A stretch of 64,000 bases of DNA from Daucus carota subsp. sativus. Lineage: Eukaryota; Streptophyta; Magnoliopsida; Apiales; Apiaceae. Where the stretch lies: the NCBI RefSeq assembly GCF_001625215.2, contig NC_030384.2, positions 27,330,527 to 27,394,526 of the forward strand. Direction: 5' to 3'. This document shows, in pieces, positions 1-15,600 of this stretch (its first letter is position 1; every line of letters starts with the position of its first letter). The translations under genes and the position numbers were made by a program. The notes beneath the pieces were generated by a model. It was not told the origin of the DNA, did not search any database, and worked only from the letters and a program-made list of their open reading frames with translations.

Positions 1-1011
1 GATCGGCTAAACATCGGATATTTAGTTGATTTCGTTGTGTTTATTAGCTCAGTTATGTTTTCTTTTGGGAGGGGAGATGGCTTTTATACTCGTTAATTAT
101 TTTGTAAAATTGTATTATGGCAATCCTAGCTAGCCAAATTATGGATCCTTTGTAGATCAGAATTCAGAAATGATGCAATGTTGTGGCATTGTAAAGTCGA
201 GTTTTGTAGAACGATATTATAAGCTATGAATTTATTACTCCCTGTCGATATGTCAGTTTCTTGACTTTTTTGCTCGTATGTTTAATAATTTTGACCACAC
301 GGTTAAAAAATTATTAGTTTTTACTTTCTACAATTTTTTTAAGAGAGTTTCAAAATAATAATTATCAATATGGTCAAAACTCCTAAAAGTAATGGGAAAA
401 AAATCAAGAGACTAACACGTGAGGGATAGTATTTAAATTAATAAAGAGTTTAAAATATCTTTTAACAAAATCAAAGTGTCTTTTATAGAACGAGATCAAT
501 GCTAGTAAGCTATGAATGTGGAGTATACAACAACGAAAGGAAAACCCAAAATCGAATAAACAAGAACAAAAAAATAAACGACAATCACACAAGACAAAGA
601 TTTACGTGGTTCGGAAAATCCTACTCCACAAGCCACACTAATTTTATTGATCTCTCACAATTTTGTTGTGTTGTGATTTTACAATTACATGGGAGTATTC
701 ATAAGAGAAGAAATTGGCCTAACCAAAATAGGAGTCTAACTTTAAAATACCTAACTCTATTTAGAGTTCAATATTTCTAACCAAATCATAATCCTATTCT
801 ACTCTATGCAAATTTTCGTCTCGTCGCTCACTGCTTGAATACGTACATTATAAATATTGCTTTCTCCTTCTCTCTTTTTAAGAATGCATTGTTTATGATA
901 CGATTTTTAATTTAGCTGAGCTGTTATGCACTTCTTGTGCAATATTTCTATTGTAATTAAGAATTATTATATAAATAAATTGATATAGCAGTGGCCTTTC
1001 TTCTTGTATAG
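1..1011 (+). other. Partial intron 1 of SRPK copy 1
   Basis: This stretch is the 3' part of the first intron of the kinase gene that follows. It resembles intron 1 of the second copy (6606-8086). Shared landmarks include 'ttattagctca' near the left edge (compare about 6912), 'aatcctagct(a/g)gccaaa' near 122 (compare about 6986) and 'ttgtgcaatat' before the acceptor. By this comparison the missing first exon should lie only a few hundred bases left of the window. I see no other gene here; the small open frames at 404-780 look random. Confidence 0.75.
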
Positions 1012-3055
1012 AGATATGTAGCCTTGAAAATTCAGAAAAGTGCCCAGCACTACACCGAGGCAGCAATGGATGAAATCAAAATTTTGAAACAGATTGCTGA
1101 GGAAGATCCAGATGACAAAAAGTCAGTTGTAAAACTTTTGGATCACTTTAAACATTCGGGGCCAAATGGACAGCATGTTTGCATGGTTTTTGAGTACTTG
1201 GGTGATAATCTTTTGACACTAATTAAGTACTCTGACTATCGGGGGATTCCTCTTCCTAAGGTTAAAGAAATATGCTCCCACATATTAGGAGGGTTGGATT
1301 ACTTACATCGCAAGCTTTCTATTATACATACTGATCTGAAGCCAGAAAATGTGTTACTTTTGTCAATGATTGACCCGAGTAAAGATCCAACAAAGTCAGG
1401 CGTACCTTTCATCATCCCATCTAAGAAGGATAAGATTGTGCCTGAGTCTGGGGCTTGTAAAGAGGTAAGGAGCTACAATAGTGATTTGACCAAGAACCAA
1501 AAAAAGAAAATCCGTAAAAAGGCTAAGAAAGCAGCTCAAAATTGTATGGAGGAACATCCAGAAGAAAGTGAGCCAGATAATGAAGCAGCTGTAACCGAAG
1601 TTCCCCATCATGATAAGAAATCAAATAGCGACTCAATTGAAGATAAATCTATGAGAGATAGGTCAACAACTACAGGCAGTAATAGGAATTCACAACAAGG
1701 AAACCAAAGTCACAGAAGAGGCAGCCGTTCTGCAAGACGAAAGCTATTATCTGAGATTGACACTAGGTGCAAATTAGTTGATTTTGGTAATGCCTGTTGG
1801 ACATATAAACAGTTTACAAGTGATATTCAGACTCGGCAATATAGGTGTCCTGAGGTACTCCTAGGATCGAAGTACTCAACTTCAGCTGATCTATGGTCAT
1901 TCGCTTGTATATGCTTTGAACTGGCCACTGGTGATGTCCTCTTTGATCCGCACAGTGGTGATAACTATGACCGAGATGAGGTATGGACAAGCTCTTCTCA
2001 ATCTTATGACTTTATTTGCTATAAATATTTCCTGTTTTACCTTTTGTGTATAGATTAGTTGATTGCCATCTGTGTGTGTAAGGAGCAATGAGTGTGTTGC
2101 TCTTACTATTATCTCCTGCTGCTTTCTCCCTGACCTCCTAACGTAGTGACATTGCTGCACCAAAGGGAGATCTTTGGGGATCTATGTGTGATTATCGATG
2201 ATTAATTGACCACTGTTAATTTCAAGATCTTGTTGTTCCCTGCAGTGTAGAATTAAATGCTAAAATAAGACTAGGAGATGCAAGTATCTTCATACACTTG
2301 AAAAGGGAATGAGAATAATCTTATTTCTCATTATGATGCAGTATTAAAACTAATTTGATTTATCTCCCAAAATATACTACTCCCTAGATATTATGCCGAG
2401 CAATGCAATTTTTAGTTTCACTGATAATCGTGCATTTTCAATCCACTTCATAGGATCACTTGGCATTGATGATGGAGCTTCTCGGAATGATGCCTCGCAA
2501 GGTGAGATTTATCTATTATTAATAAGATTCTTTTCATGAATCTTTCTTTATTATGTAGGATCTGCACTGTGATGTATATCACATAGTTCGTATTTGTTTA
2601 AATTTTTCTGCCTTGATCCGTGGTTCTGTTCGCTTATTACTATCATGATTTATTCATGTCAGATTGCTCTGGGAGGACGACATTCTCGAGAATTTTTTAA
2701 TAGATACGGTGATTTAAGGCACATACGTCGGTTACGTTTTTGGCCACTTAATAAGGTGCTTGTGGAGAAATATGAGTTTAGTGAGCAAGATGCGAAGGAC
2801 TTGGCTGATTTTCTTGTTCCCTTACTTGATTTTGTACCTGAGAAAAGGCCCACAGCTGCACAGTGCCTTTCTCATTCATGGTTTTCCAGCGGTCCTCGTT
2901 CTTTAGATCCCACTCTAGTTACACCCGAGGCTACAGATAGTATTTTGTCTGAAAAAAAGCGAGAAAATGAAGAGAGAGAGGCAATGGAGGTTGCAGTGGG
3001 GAACATTGTGATTGATGGAGCTTCAAAGCCCGTGAAAGATCCAAAACAAAATTAG
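1012..3055 (+). CDS. SRPK-type serine/arginine protein kinase, copy 1 (5'-partial)
   Basis: This kinase would phosphorylate RS domains of SR splicing factors. Three exons are visible: 1012-1980 (969 nt), 2454-2501 (48 nt) and 2663-3055 with stop TAG. All junctions are GT-AG and in phase. Exon 1 with the glycine loop lies outside the window. The first visible residues RYVALK carry the ATP-binding lysine. The catalytic loop IHTDLKPEN, the DFGNAC motif, the TRQYRCPEVLLG activation segment and the C-lobe follow. Between the lobes sits the charged spacer (NQKKKIRKKAKK, then an RDRS/RRGSRSARR stretch) typical of SRPKs. The copy is nearly identical to copy 2 through the kinase core and differs mainly in the spacer and the C-terminal tail, where copy 2 is a few residues longer. 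No disabling change is seen, so it is probably functional. Family assignment is firm; the exact paralogue is not resolved. Confidence 0.93.
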
Positions 3056-3960
3056 AGCATGTCATGTTTTTTAATAGGACTATTTTCCTGTTAAGCAGTG
3101 TATGCTAATTTTGGTTTCTTATATTTCGTTGTTGCTCCTCCATTGCTCATCCTCTGTCTTGTCGCCAATTTGTTTGACATCCATGCAAAGTTTTGGGTTT
3201 ATGAAGTGAAGACATTTGATTCTTTGATGGGTATGAATTGAACTTCTCTGTGATTCGTTTGCCATCTGTTAATATCGATGGAACACTATATTCAAGCACC
3301 ATTAAATTGTGAGTATTTTTCTAATGTATGTGTTATCTCTTGAGCAGAAAGACGATCGAGTATAATTCTTGTCCAAGGTCTGTGAGGACATGTCTTTCTT
3401 TACAAGTAGGTCATTCTTGTATCGTACTTTAGCTGCGATTGCTTGTATGTTTCATACCAACTTGCCTACAAATTATTAGTTGCATTTATGTGGAAGTCTT
3501 CATTCTTATTATTTTTTTGATAACTGAGAGTTCTCCATTATCTGTTGGTAATAAGTAACTAGAACATCTTTGCATAATTTCATATAGCAGTTGTTTGATC
3601 ACGACTGCCATATGGTTTTCAGGGAATCATCAGGATGTACAAACATTATCTGCATGTTGAGTGTGCAGAGATTAGCTTCGGATGACGGGGAGCATTTTAA
3701 AGGTGTAAATCAGATTAGAGTTATAAGTGCATATTCAGTTCAGCATCATTATTATGCTCTATTTCTTGTGTATGGTGTTAATGCTGTTATTCTTTCGTAT
3801 TTGTGAAAGTTCACCCTAACTATGATGTTTGTCTGTTTAGTGATTTAAGAATATTTGGGGTGATAATTGCACATTTTTATCCCCCTTTGTTGTGTTTTTA
3901 CTGGTTGCCGCTTTAATATGTTCACCTTATTGTGTGATGAAATAGAAGCTAGCATTTGTA
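3056..3960 (+). repeat. 3' flank of SRPK copy 1, duplicated at 10759-11640
   Basis: The downstream sequence parallels the DNA after copy 2. Shared phrases include 'aagtaggtcattct' (3402 and about 11113), 'gattgcttgtat' and 'gtgtaaatca(g/a)attag' (3704 and about 11398). The last clear similarity is 'gagaatatttggggtgataa' or its near match at about 3848 and 11577. The tandem duplication therefore reaches roughly 0.8-0.9 kb past the stop codons. The material is probably 3' UTR and flank; no coding frame is convincing. Confidence 0.65.
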
Positions 3961-4990
3961 TACAGGTAGAAAGCTAGTTGCGTTTTTAAGTGTTTGAAAG
4001 TGTTGCTTCACAAACGGTTCTTACTGGAATGTAATATCTCTCTATAGGAAGAGCTAAGCATTTGATTTAATTTAGTGACTTGTAGATTATAAAATAGACT
4101 AAAGGCCATTTTTGAATCACTAAGTTATTGTTTATGGAATTCACAGATGGGGTTCTATAAATAGAGCTCAGCAAATTCGAAAAATTATTTAAAATGTTTC
4201 TTTTAAATCCTAATATAATGGAAATCTTTTTAGGGTCGTGCTTATGAGAGAACTAATGCTTAAAATAAAATCATAGAATCACTAAAATTTTGCTACAGAA
4301 CTCTGTTTTTTACATAAATTTTCAGGATCTAAATCTAATTACATGTTTTTTTTTATCATTGTGTGTTTTCAAAAGTAATTTCAAATATAATACATAAATA
4401 AAACATTTTTTTAATGCATAATTCTGCTGCAGAACTCTAACTAATAGTAGAAATAAGTCAATGATTGTAAGGGTTCTATGCCTAAGGGTTCTGTGCGGAA
4501 CATGGCCCAAATTTTCTAATCCATGTCTTATTATTGCCAAAGCAATTTTCAGAATCTCACATTTTTTTATATGAAAAATGTCGAGGCAAGGCAAGTTAAG
4601 TCAACTTCGTTAGAAATTGGTAAGCCGTCAAAAAACTGTTCATCCATTCATATATTTGTTTCTTTGGCAATATAAATAAATTTATAAGGAAAAGATAATA
4701 TTTTATTTATTTGTTATTTAAAAAATATATATTTATAAACAAACTATTATGAGTTGGAATATATTAAATTTAGAGGTCGTTTGGTTCATCATTAATGAGT
4801 CCGGTTACAGCAATTGGAATCTTAGACCTATACATCGTGTTTAGATTAGCAAAATTTTTGTGTGGAATGGGAACCTCATTCTCTTTTAGAGGGTAAATCA
4901 TTCTTTCCGCACCCCTTGCATTAACCTTTTCCATACCCTCATTCTCAATTCTCATATCCCTCATTCTCTTTCTCAATTCACATTCCCACT
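3961..4990. other. AT-rich intergenic DNA, no gene seen
   Basis: No recognisable protein, tRNA or complete element is seen. Near 4777 a 'ggtcgtttggttcatcattaatgagt' type phrase resembles the end of a small DNA transposon, but I found no matching opposite end. Confidence 0.5.
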
Positions 4991-5655
4991 GAGCATCTTC
5001 AAGAACCTCCTTGTTGGCTCCTAAATATAATATAAAAAAATATGGCTCTTAGCAATTTAGGACAAAGCTAAGAGTGTAAACTCCAACAATACTCTTTACA
5101 TTTCTTCTCTATTTTATATTTTATTCATATATTGGGCTCCATTATAACAAAAGAGATGGAAAGATGGAGGTGAATTGGATGGAAGAATTTTTTATTGTGA
5201 AAAAATAAGTTAGGAACAATGTAGTGGCTCTTAACTTTGAGGAGAGAGTAGAGAGAAACAAAATGCTTGTGTTTGGTTGGGGTGAATGATTCCGGAAGGA
5301 ATGGAATGGAAAAATGAACTATCTTATGCATAATTTTTAAAAAATTTAATTCTTTCCTCCATTCCATTCCATACATCATAAGCTAGATATCACACCTCCA
5401 ATTTGAGATGGAATGCTCTATTCTCTCCTATCCTCAATTTCTTCACAAATCCCATCATAGCAATTTTGCCCTCCCTCAATTTTTTTTCAAAACTGTCTTC
5501 CTATCTCTATTAATTTCAAGTATTTTTACTCATTCCATTCCATTCCATTCTACCCAACCAAACACAACATTAAGAGTCCCTTGGAGTAACATTTTTTCTA
5601 TCCCTCCTCAAATCTCAAGTTAGGAGCCTAAATGAAGAGTCTCTTGGAGATGCTC
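4991..5655. mobile_element. PIF/Harbinger-like MITE (outer element of a nest)
   Basis: The left end GAGCATCTTCAAGAACCTC and the inverted right end GAGCATCTCCAAGAGACTC match at 16 of 19 positions. The subterminal 'ggctcctaaat' is mirrored as 'aggagcctaaat' near 5624. There is no coding capacity. Terminal GAGCATCTCCAA-type repeats are typical of plant Tourist-like MITEs. The expected 3-bp target duplication is not preserved (act versus tta), so the age or the exact ends are uncertain. A second foldback sits inside it. Confidence 0.6.
5267..5569. mobile_element. Foldback element nested inside the Harbinger-like MITE
   Basis: The inverted ends read TTGTGTTTGGTTGGGGTGAAT on the left and, inverted, GTTGTGTTTGGTTGGGTAGAAT on the right. 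Both are followed by tandem 'ggaatggaat' / 'attccattcc' runs. The same end sequence recurs near 56140-56163, so this is a family. No transposase is present and the superfamily is not assigned. Confidence 0.5.
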
Positions 5656-5689
5656 TTAGTGACCAAAATTTTAAATTAAATTCGGTTCA

Positions 5690-6230
5690 AGTTAAGTATT
5701 TGACCCGTGTATTCAATTCTGACTATCTTCGACTTGATATTGGCCCGACAATTTTGGGTATCAGACTATCGGGTCGGGTTGACCATCACGGATAAAAGTT
5801 TTGCCCGGCCTAAAATTTTAATAGGTCAGAATACAACCAGAACCTGACCCTCGGTAACCCGACCCGATCCATGATATTTATTAATTAATATTTTAAAGTA
5901 ATAAATAAAAATCATTTTAATTTAAATAAATAAAATTATTTCTTATTAAATTTAACTAATAAATATTACAAAAATAATATAAATATATATAATATTTATA
6001 TTATATATAAATTTCGGGTTGTTCGAAAATGACCCTTCTTTTCGAGTTGATTTTTTATTAACCCGAACTCGAAAAACTCAAATCCAAATTCATATTTTAT
6101 ATTTTATAAGTCGAATTCGTGTCAGGTGATGAAATAGGATTCAATATTACGGGCCCTAATCCCACCCAACCTAACCAAACATGATCGACCCGAAAATTAA
6201 AAAATATACAGGACATGCATATACGGCGAA
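5690..6230. repeat. Probable degraded hAT-like repeat with GGGTCGGGT motifs
   Basis: Two GC-richer arms with repeated 'gggtcgggtt' / 'aacccgacccga' and 'acccgaactcgaaa' words flank an AT-rich core (5880-6010). This composition is typical of old non-autonomous hAT-type elements. I could not define matching termini or a target-site duplication. Confidence 0.35.
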
Positions 6231-6290
6231 CCAAAATAACAAACAGTAAACAGTGAAAAGGTAAAAGGGAAAAAAGGAAAAGAAAAATGA

Positions 6291-10758
<4,468 letters not shown>

Positions 10759-12529
10759 ATCAAGTCCCCTAGCCAGTCATCATATATCATAGGACCATTT
10801 TCTCTGTTAAGGTTTTGGATTTCTTATATTTTGTTGTTCCTCCATTGCTTGTCCTGTGTCCCAACACCGATTCGTTTGACATTCATGTGAAGTTTTGGGT
10901 TTATGAACTGGAGGCATTTGATTCTTTAATGGGCAAGAAACGAACTTCTCCATTATTCAATTTTGACATCCTAATCTTGGTAGAACATTGTATCAATCAA
11001 ACTGAGTATCCTTCTTAAACATGTCATATCTTGAGCAAAAAGATGACCGAGTATAAATCTGGTACGATTTAGCGTGCGTGGAAGAAAGATTATTGTGCGT
11101 CTTTCTGTATAAGTAGGTCATTCTATTCAGTATCATACTTGGCCGTGATTGCTTGTATATTTTGTACCGATACTTGCCTACAAATTAGAGACCTTCAGTT
11201 TCATCACTGGGAGTTCTTTTAGTTTTTTAGTCGATGATATTACAAGAAAACTCTTGCGCAGTTCTTTCTTAAAAGCATTTTTGATCCATACATCATCTGT
11301 GGTTTCAAGGGGATTGTGGAATATACCAAACATCATCTGAGGTCGAGAGTGCATTGTTGGCAGAAACTGGATTTAGATGTGGGGGAGCATAGTAACGGTG
11401 TAAATCAAATTAGCAACTTGAAAGTTCTTATTCTGTTCAGCAGCACTGTAATGCTATCTTTCTTATTATGGTGTAAATGCTGTTATTATTTGTTATTCCT
11501 TATTTGTTTGGGGTTAAAATTCAATGAACACTCCCCTCTGCCTTTGCTGTAACATCTGGTTCCTATTTTAGTGATTTGAGAATATTTGGGTGATAATGGT
11601 TCTTTATTTCTTTAAATCCCCATTGGTCGTCTTATTCCTGACCCTCTAGTATATGTGGTATAGATATGCGCATCAATTGAAGCAAATTAACCGTCAAACA
11701 TTTGATCAAACATCCAGATACAATGGTACACCAGATCAATTCAAGCACAGCCTTGTAAAGTTTCAGTACTTTCTTACTAGGCATTTAACTTGAAGATGTG
11801 GCAATCGGGCAGTCACACATATTATGATGGATATTATGATGGATCGCATTCTCTAGTTTCTTCAATGTATCTAAGATATGTTCAAATTTGCCTATTATAA
11901 GTGTACAAACAATTCAACCAGGAAATCGGTATCTGCATGTAATATATATAAGCGTATAATCTAATACGCTGTACTTGAGGCAAAAGATCAATGTTTCATT
12001 ATCAGTCCTAAGTAATGATCCTAGTTCTATCTGCAAGTCAAATCCACACTCCTAATCTAGCCTCCTCTGTTTTTCTCTAAAAAGTAAGTAAAGCAATTCC
12101 GAAGGAGCTCTCTGATTTATTTGGCGATTCCTGTCGGATGTCGGTCTAGGCTGAGAATATGATATGAAGCGATCAGATGAGAACCTGCTCTCCTGTCTCT
12201 ACTTCATGTTTGGCCTTGCATAATCATAATAAGCTACTTGCTGCGTACGCGGTCAAGTGTTTGTTCTGTCCACCACACCACTAGTCATTGAGTGTTGCAC
12301 ATAACTGTCAAACCTGGGAATATAAGAAAGATCATTTCTAGGTTTTAGGGCTCAAGCATAAATATTGTGTTCAGTTTCCTTAATGAGCCTCAAATAGACA
12401 AAAGTAAAACACAAAACCAAGGTGATAACTTAACGAAGCCATAAGTAGATAACAAGGTCCAGATATCTTAACTTAATGCCTTGAAATCTTAGCTAAGCCA
12501 TAACTAGGTGATAAACAGGTGGAGATACT
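10759..12529. other. Intergenic region between convergent SRPK copy 2 and MRS2
   Basis: The first part (to about 11640) is the duplicated 3' flank of the kinase gene. The rest shows no convincing coding frame, tRNA or complete transposon. The open frames at 10815-11018 and 11149-11552 have no recognisable product and lie in the duplicated flank without being conserved in copy 1. Confidence 0.6.
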
Positions 12530-12533
12530 GATC

Positions 12534-12590
12534 AATTCTTAATATTTTTAGTGCCTTAAGATAAGTATACATAAGAAAAAACTACCATGT
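12534..12590 (-). repeat. Partial duplicate of the MRS2 terminal exon
   Basis: About 57 bp repeat the end of the neighbouring last exon (12622-12680) with changes. Both contain 'ttctta(g/-)aatat', 'gtgcctt(a/g)agataag' and 'tacataagaaaaaa'. The copy lies about 88 bp downstream of the true stop on the - strand, so it falls in the 3' UTR. Confidence 0.7.
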
Positions 12591-12629
12591 GGAGTATTAA
12601 ATGTAAATAACACTTACAACAATCGATTC

Positions 12630-15600
12630 TTAGAATATCTTCCGTGCCTTGAGATAAGTGTACATAAGAAAAAATGCCACAACAGCACCAACAATAATTC
12701 CTCCAGTCGTAAGCCAAAATGCATACTGTACGAATTAATTAAACAAAAAGAATTAGGTATGAGCATTTGATTTTCAACCTATATGTGTGTGTGTGTGTGC
12801 GTGCGCGCGCACATTACAAAAATTAGATTTTAGCCAGGCAGAAGACATACTGCTTGCTCTTCCAGATAAGATTTCAAGTTCATGCCAAATATACCTGCAA
12901 CAAATTATATTGAAATGTTAATATCTGAGAGGGTAAAATAATATTCAGTTCCTCACATGTACTTCAGGAAATATAGATAGATTATTTAGTTAGTCTTAAC
13001 TACTAACTATTTTTGTATGACAGGGAGTGTTAGCACAGCATATCATTACAAAAATTCATAACTGGTGCTTTCATAGGCAGTGAGTTCATTCTTTATTTTC
13101 GTCAAACATATATATGACTTTTCTATTGCTAATTACATATTTCACTTTTCCATACTTCTAGTTATACTATTTTTCCAGTGGTGCGACCATTTGAAGAGGT
13201 ATGAAAGTGAGGAAGTTTACAGAAACAATTTTAGAGTGTTGTGCGCAAGATACGGAGGGATGCCAGGAGTTGATTTAAGTATTAAAGTAACTGAAGACTG
13301 CTGTAAAGTTTGCTGTAATTGAACATGTAATGGACATAAATACTGTATAACTTTAATTCGGAAACAAATGATGATAGTTGTGGTTCCTTGCAGGGATAAC
13401 TTCAAAAGATGAGTCACTAACATACTGACATACTTACTTAAAAATAAAGTAAATAGATCCAAGCAAAATTTGAATAATAACACAATTTTTTACATAAAAC
13501 ACAAATTACCTGCTATCAGAGCCCCAACACCAACACAAAACGTCCCAACCTGAAGGAGCAGTTCCAGTCTGCTGACCTCAAGCCTCCGCGAACTGACAAG
13601 TGAAGAGATCCCGTGTTTGCTTAAAGTACATCTTATGATTCTAGTAAGTTGAGGTTAACTATGCTAACCTTAAATTAACAGCGATAGAGTCTTCCATTTC
13701 TCTTGCAGAATCAAGAAGCCTTTCTGCTTGACCATGACATGACTCACATCTGCATTGTTGTAAGGTAATGATATAAAATCCAACCAACGATAACCAGATT
13801 TCTTGAGCGAGATAGAATGAGGTTTTTTCTATGGTGACATAGTTTCCTGATCAAAAGTGTCCACTACAATATCATGTTCAGACCTCCCCACTACTAAACT
13901 TGATTTTAGCAAGAAGATATAATGTGCAATATATGTCCAACAATAACCTGTATTGTCCTCGAACTGATCAAACTATAACCCAAAACTTATCATGGGGAAA
14001 AGTGGGACATGCATGAGTAGTAGCTCGGGGCTCAGGAAGATGGAATTTAACAGCATGATTTACTGCAGCCAAATATGACATACTTGTATCAACACATTGT
14101 CTACCAAATATTGTTAATGTAGACACCCTTTTTAAATTTTAAGTCACAACTTAGAAAGAATATAATATCTCAAGTTTCTCTAGAATTTATGTGTGTGTGT
14201 GTGTGTGTGCGTGATTATATATATAGCAGTAAAGAAATTCAGGATGGCACAAGTTTTTCAATAAGTGCATGGGAAATAACATTCAACAACTTGGAAGTTA
14301 ATAGGCGACTACATATAGCACACAGTAAAATCTTGTGTCTCTGCAATTTGGAAGATGAGTATTCTAAACTGGAGAAACTAACAACCTTTGCAGGTAGTTC
14401 TCGAAAAGCATTTCAATTTCCTCTTCTTCTTCTGCGAATTACAAAACAAATTTTTAGTAGTAGTATTGCAGTGGAAAATAGAATGACCATGAACCGGGAA
14501 AACTAGCATGCACATGACATACCCTCAGCATTTTGCTTTTCTAGTGGAACTGAACATTCCATGTCATAGTTATCTTTCTTGAGTGTGCAATTTCTTCCCA
14601 TAATGGAGATTTGACGTATTTCATGAGGGTCCTCAAGTATATCAAGAAGCATTTGTTTAAGAGCGCCTGCTTTCGAAGCCAACTCAACCTTTCAACGCAT
14701 AAACCAAAAGAGACTGTTTCTTACTAGTGTTGCCCTGATAACTCAGTAGACATATAAATGGAAGCAAATTATAGTACCAATTTCTGTTTGCTAATACGGA
14801 GTTCCTCCAATACACTAGCTGTTAATCGGGTAGGTAACACCTCAAGCAAGGCTTCAACCTGGAGAAAACACAAGAAAGAAAATTTGCTTTACCAACAAAG
14901 GCATGAGTGTGCTACTATAAACCACATAACATTCTGCAAGTTGCAATTTTGTTAATTGTACATGTGATATTCTGAAAATGCATGAATTATCTTAAGTTTA
15001 TAACAAGACCTTATTAGCAGTTAGCACACTATATGTGTGGTTATCTGACACAATGGTTCGCCTCATATATGATGTAGCTCATTCCAACATGTACAAAATC
15101 TAGCTGCCTACCAGGGGAGGTACTGGAATGTTAAATTAACAATAATAGCAAGATATTTATACGAAGTATATATCGGCAATGCCGTGACGTAGTAACATAT
15201 TTGATATATGAGCCTCATAGATGTCAAGAGAACAAATAGAACCACAGATGGTTTAAGATCACTACAGTCTTGTTGTTAGTTTACAGAGATAGTTCTAACT
15301 CTATGAGATATCAGACTTGATTCCATAAGATTACAGAAAGGTATGAATATAATAAAACAAATCAAGTGTATGTCTATATACTCACTATGTTTCCATACTC
15401 ACACGTGGTTCTAAATCCATTAGTCTCTGCTCTAAACGTTGTATCCTTGAGTTCAAAGCTGCTTCAACTACCTGAAAATTTCATAACTAAAATTGCTCAT
15501 AAACTGTAAGTAGTGATAATAAGTGAAGGCATCTGAGAAATTAGCATGAAAATAAAGTTATATTGAGAAATATATACATAAAAATAGGAATAAGATCAAC

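Noticed and set aside
10815..11552. Three short open frames behind SRPK copy 2
   Set aside because: They lie in duplicated 3' flank and are not conserved as frames in the equivalent region behind copy 1.
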